Below are positions 45,378 to 46,921 of a stretch of DNA of 46,921 bases, one piece after another. Position numbers and translations under genes: made by a program. Source of the DNA: Algicola sp. GTDB lineage: Bacteria; Pseudomonadota; Gammaproteobacteria; Enterobacterales; Alteromonadaceae. The DNA lies in contig JABSOG010000012.1 of the NCBI GenBank assembly GCA_013216025.1, forward strand, positions 1 through 46,921. Reading direction: 5' to 3'. Within the stretch, counting starts at the first letter, position 1, and every line of letters begins with the position of its first letter. The notes under the pieces are model-generated. The model saw only the letters and a program-made list of their open reading frames with translations. It ran no database searches and was not told the origin of the DNA.

Positions 45378-46112
45378 TTGGTATTAGATGTGATTCATAG
45401 GACAAATAATTTATTGGACAAACCTAATCATCAGGAAATGGGGGATGTTAAGGTAATGATAATATCAGCATTAAATTTTGCAACGGTGGTCGGCATTCAA
45501 TTGCGCCGTAGTAGTATGCGCAATGTCGATCAAGAATTTTACTATCAATCATTGGTTAACATGTTACAGCCCTTTAGGGATAAACCTGTTGATCAGGTGC
45601 CACTGATGGAGATAAACAGGCACATTAAATCACTCAACCTTGATCCCACCACCCGGGATTGTTATCTCTATGTCGCCCATTTTTTTGATGACTGGCGCAA
45701 CGGGATTAAATCAAAACCCTGTGACGGTATTTATATGGAATGCCCATATTGTCAAGGCAGCGCACATTTAAAACATTCAGCAGAAGTCTATCAGGGCCGG
45801 GATTTTGGCTTGATTTACTTGTGCGATAACTTCCCCGAAGCTTGCGATGCCTATGTTGGTGTCCACCAAGGTGACTATCTGCCGCTTGGGCAATTGTCTA
45901 ATACCCAACTGCGTAGCCTACGGCGTTCTGTTCACCGTTTAATCGACCCATTATGGCGAGAAAGGGCTTACTCACGCAACGTGGTCTATGGCTTTTTGGC
46001 AGATATTATGGACTTGCCGATTTTAGAATGCCATGTGGCGATGTTTGATGACGATGCCTGCAAAAAGGTGTTGTCGATGCGGCCCAAGTTACTTGGGGAG
46101 TTTGTTAACTGA
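45378..46112 (+). CDS. DUF3268-like zinc-finger-containing protein (start uncertain, possibly ATG near 45438 or 45456)
   Basis: MECPYCQGSAHLKHSAEVYQGRDFGLIYLCDNFPEACDAYVGVHQGDYLPLGQLSNTQLRSLRRSVHRLIDPLW. Confidence 0.7.
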   Translation: MVLDVIHRTNNLLDKPNHQEMGDVKVMIISALNFATVVGIQLRRSSMRNVDQEFYYQSLVNMLQPFRDKPVDQVPLMEINRHIKSLNLDPTTRDCYLYVAHFFDDWRNGIKSKPCDGIYMECPYCQGSAHLKHSAEVYQGRDFGLIYLCDNFPEACDAYVGVHQGDYLPLGQLSNTQLRSLRRSVHRLIDPLWRERAYSRNVVYGFLADIMDLPILECHVAMFDDDACKKVLSMRPKLLGEFVN

Positions 46113-46239
46113 TGTTGCTCACCCGGTGCTGCCGGGGGAGGGCTTCGCTTGATTCGCTACCGCATGGATCGCTCCTGTTCATCCATGAACCCGCGACATT
46201 AGACCATCCGTGGTCGTCGTTGGCCTGCGGCCATGAAGG

Positions 46240-46290
46240 TCAAAAGATCTCACTTTTTTGCCGGGAGCATAAAAAAGTGAGATCTTTTGA
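46240..46290. terminator. Perfect 20-bp stem hairpin, possible bidirectional terminator or repeat element
   Basis: TCAAAAGATCTCACTTTTTT - GCCGGGAGCAT - AAAAAAGTGAGATCTTTTGA. Confidence 0.6.
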
Positions 46291-46308
46291 TTTTAAAGTT
46301 GCAGTAGT

Positions 46309-46530
46309 CTAACCCACAGGCAACTCTATCCAAAAAGTACTACCCTCAACCTCTACACTGTCACAGCCGATTTTGCCACCTCAGTCTGGTGTTTAAGGTA
46401 TTCGAGGGCTTCCAGACCATTCGCAGCCTCATCAACCTGATAGTTGGATGACTTCAAGGTTGTCTTGACGAATAACCGGATCATTTCATCATCGTCAACG
46501 ACCAGTAAATTTAACGATGTGGCAGAAGTG
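46309..46530 (-). pseudogene. Remnant of hybrid two-component protein (REC N-terminus and histidine-kinase C-terminus)
   Basis: Reverse strand: LNLLVVDDDEMIRLFVKTTLKSSNYQVDEAANGLEALEYLKHQTE, then in another frame GGKIGCDSVEVEGSTFWIELPVG*. Confidence 0.65.
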
Positions 46531-46544
46531 TTGAAAGGGTCATT

Positions 46545-46568
46545 CCCCGCAGCCTCCTTGCTGCGGGG
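46545..46568 (-). terminator. Hairpin downstream of the glutamate synthase-like gene
   Basis: CCCCGCAGC-CTCCTT-GCTGCGGGG, perfect 9-bp stem. Confidence 0.55.
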
Positions 46569-46586
46569 GAGTTTATTGCCGATGGC

Positions 46587-46921
46587 CTAACGGATACCAC
46601 TGAATTCAATACCCGACAGCTCAGCCATGGTTTTGTGCCAAGTGGCCAAATCATCTGGATTGAACTGATTGAGGTGGTTATGGCCGCAGGCACGGGCCAG
46701 CACTTGCATCAACTCAACCGAGGCGGTGAAGAAATTGGCCAGTTGTTGTGCCGATTTGTTAACATTAAGGCGTTGGCGCAAGTCTTTATTTTGGGTGGCA
46801 ATACCGGCTGGACAATTGTTGGTGTTGCAGATCCTCGCTGCAACACAACCGATGGATTGCATTGCGCTGTTTGAGATGGCAATGCCATCGGCCCCCAATG
46901 CCATCGCTTTGACAAAATCAG
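46587..46921 (-). CDS. FMN-binding glutamate synthase family protein, C-terminal part (continues past window)
   Basis: ALGADGIAISNSAMQSIGCVAARICNTNNCPAGIATQNKDLRQRL. Confidence 0.85.
   Translation of the reverse strand, partial: DFVKAMALGADGIAISNSAMQSIGCVAARICNTNNCPAGIATQNKDLRQRLNVNKSAQQLANFFTASVELMQVLARACGHNHLNQFNPDDLATWHKTMAELSGIEFSGIR

Noticed and set aside
46112-46312. 66-aa plus-strand ORF after the DUF3268-like gene
   Set aside because: Falls on a repeat block and the perfect 20-bp hairpin; non-protein-like composition.

Overview
The window reads as a chromosomal segment of an Alteromonadales-like gammaproteobacterium (taxon is inference from gene content). It has about 38 protein-coding genes. 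I saw no rRNA, tRNA, CRISPR array, phage or intact transposase. Recognisable blocks, left to right: glycerol-3-P dehydrogenase C-terminus (partial) + FGGY kinase; ExeM/NucH-like nuclease followed by a separate lamin-tail-domain protein; MFS/GIY-YIG/FAH operon; DUF5329/Uma2 overlapping pair; secreted hendecad-repeat protein; DUF4349 lipoprotein; LysR; tandem small secreted paralogs; esterase; OmpR-type two-component system + DUF3019 + MipA/OmpV-like protein; PP2C, HDOD and alpha/beta hydrolase; CorA-like protein; fre and ubiD; a signalling cluster (REC-SpoIIE-HATPase, STAS, MCP, histidine kinase with degenerate receiver, Tll0287/DUF3365-like haem protein, diheme cytochrome); RND/MMPL exporter; OmpA; a bufferin-type MNIO locus (DUF2063-DUF692-Cys-rich precursor); serine hydrolase; LysE; DUF3268-like protein; a two-component pseudogene remnant; and a partial FMN-binding glutamate synthase family protein. 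Strongest candidates for something new: (1) a Cys-rich MNIO/bufferin precursor with two tandem Cys domains and a lipobox; (2) a secreted protein made almost entirely of about twelve consecutive 11-residue repeats; (3) an unannotated 47-aa ORF with a good RBS beside a 160-bp MITE-like palindrome; (4) a partner-switch/chemosensory/c-haem cluster; (5) several dispersed palindromic repeat families. All family assignments come from reading motifs in the translations; no database search was run.
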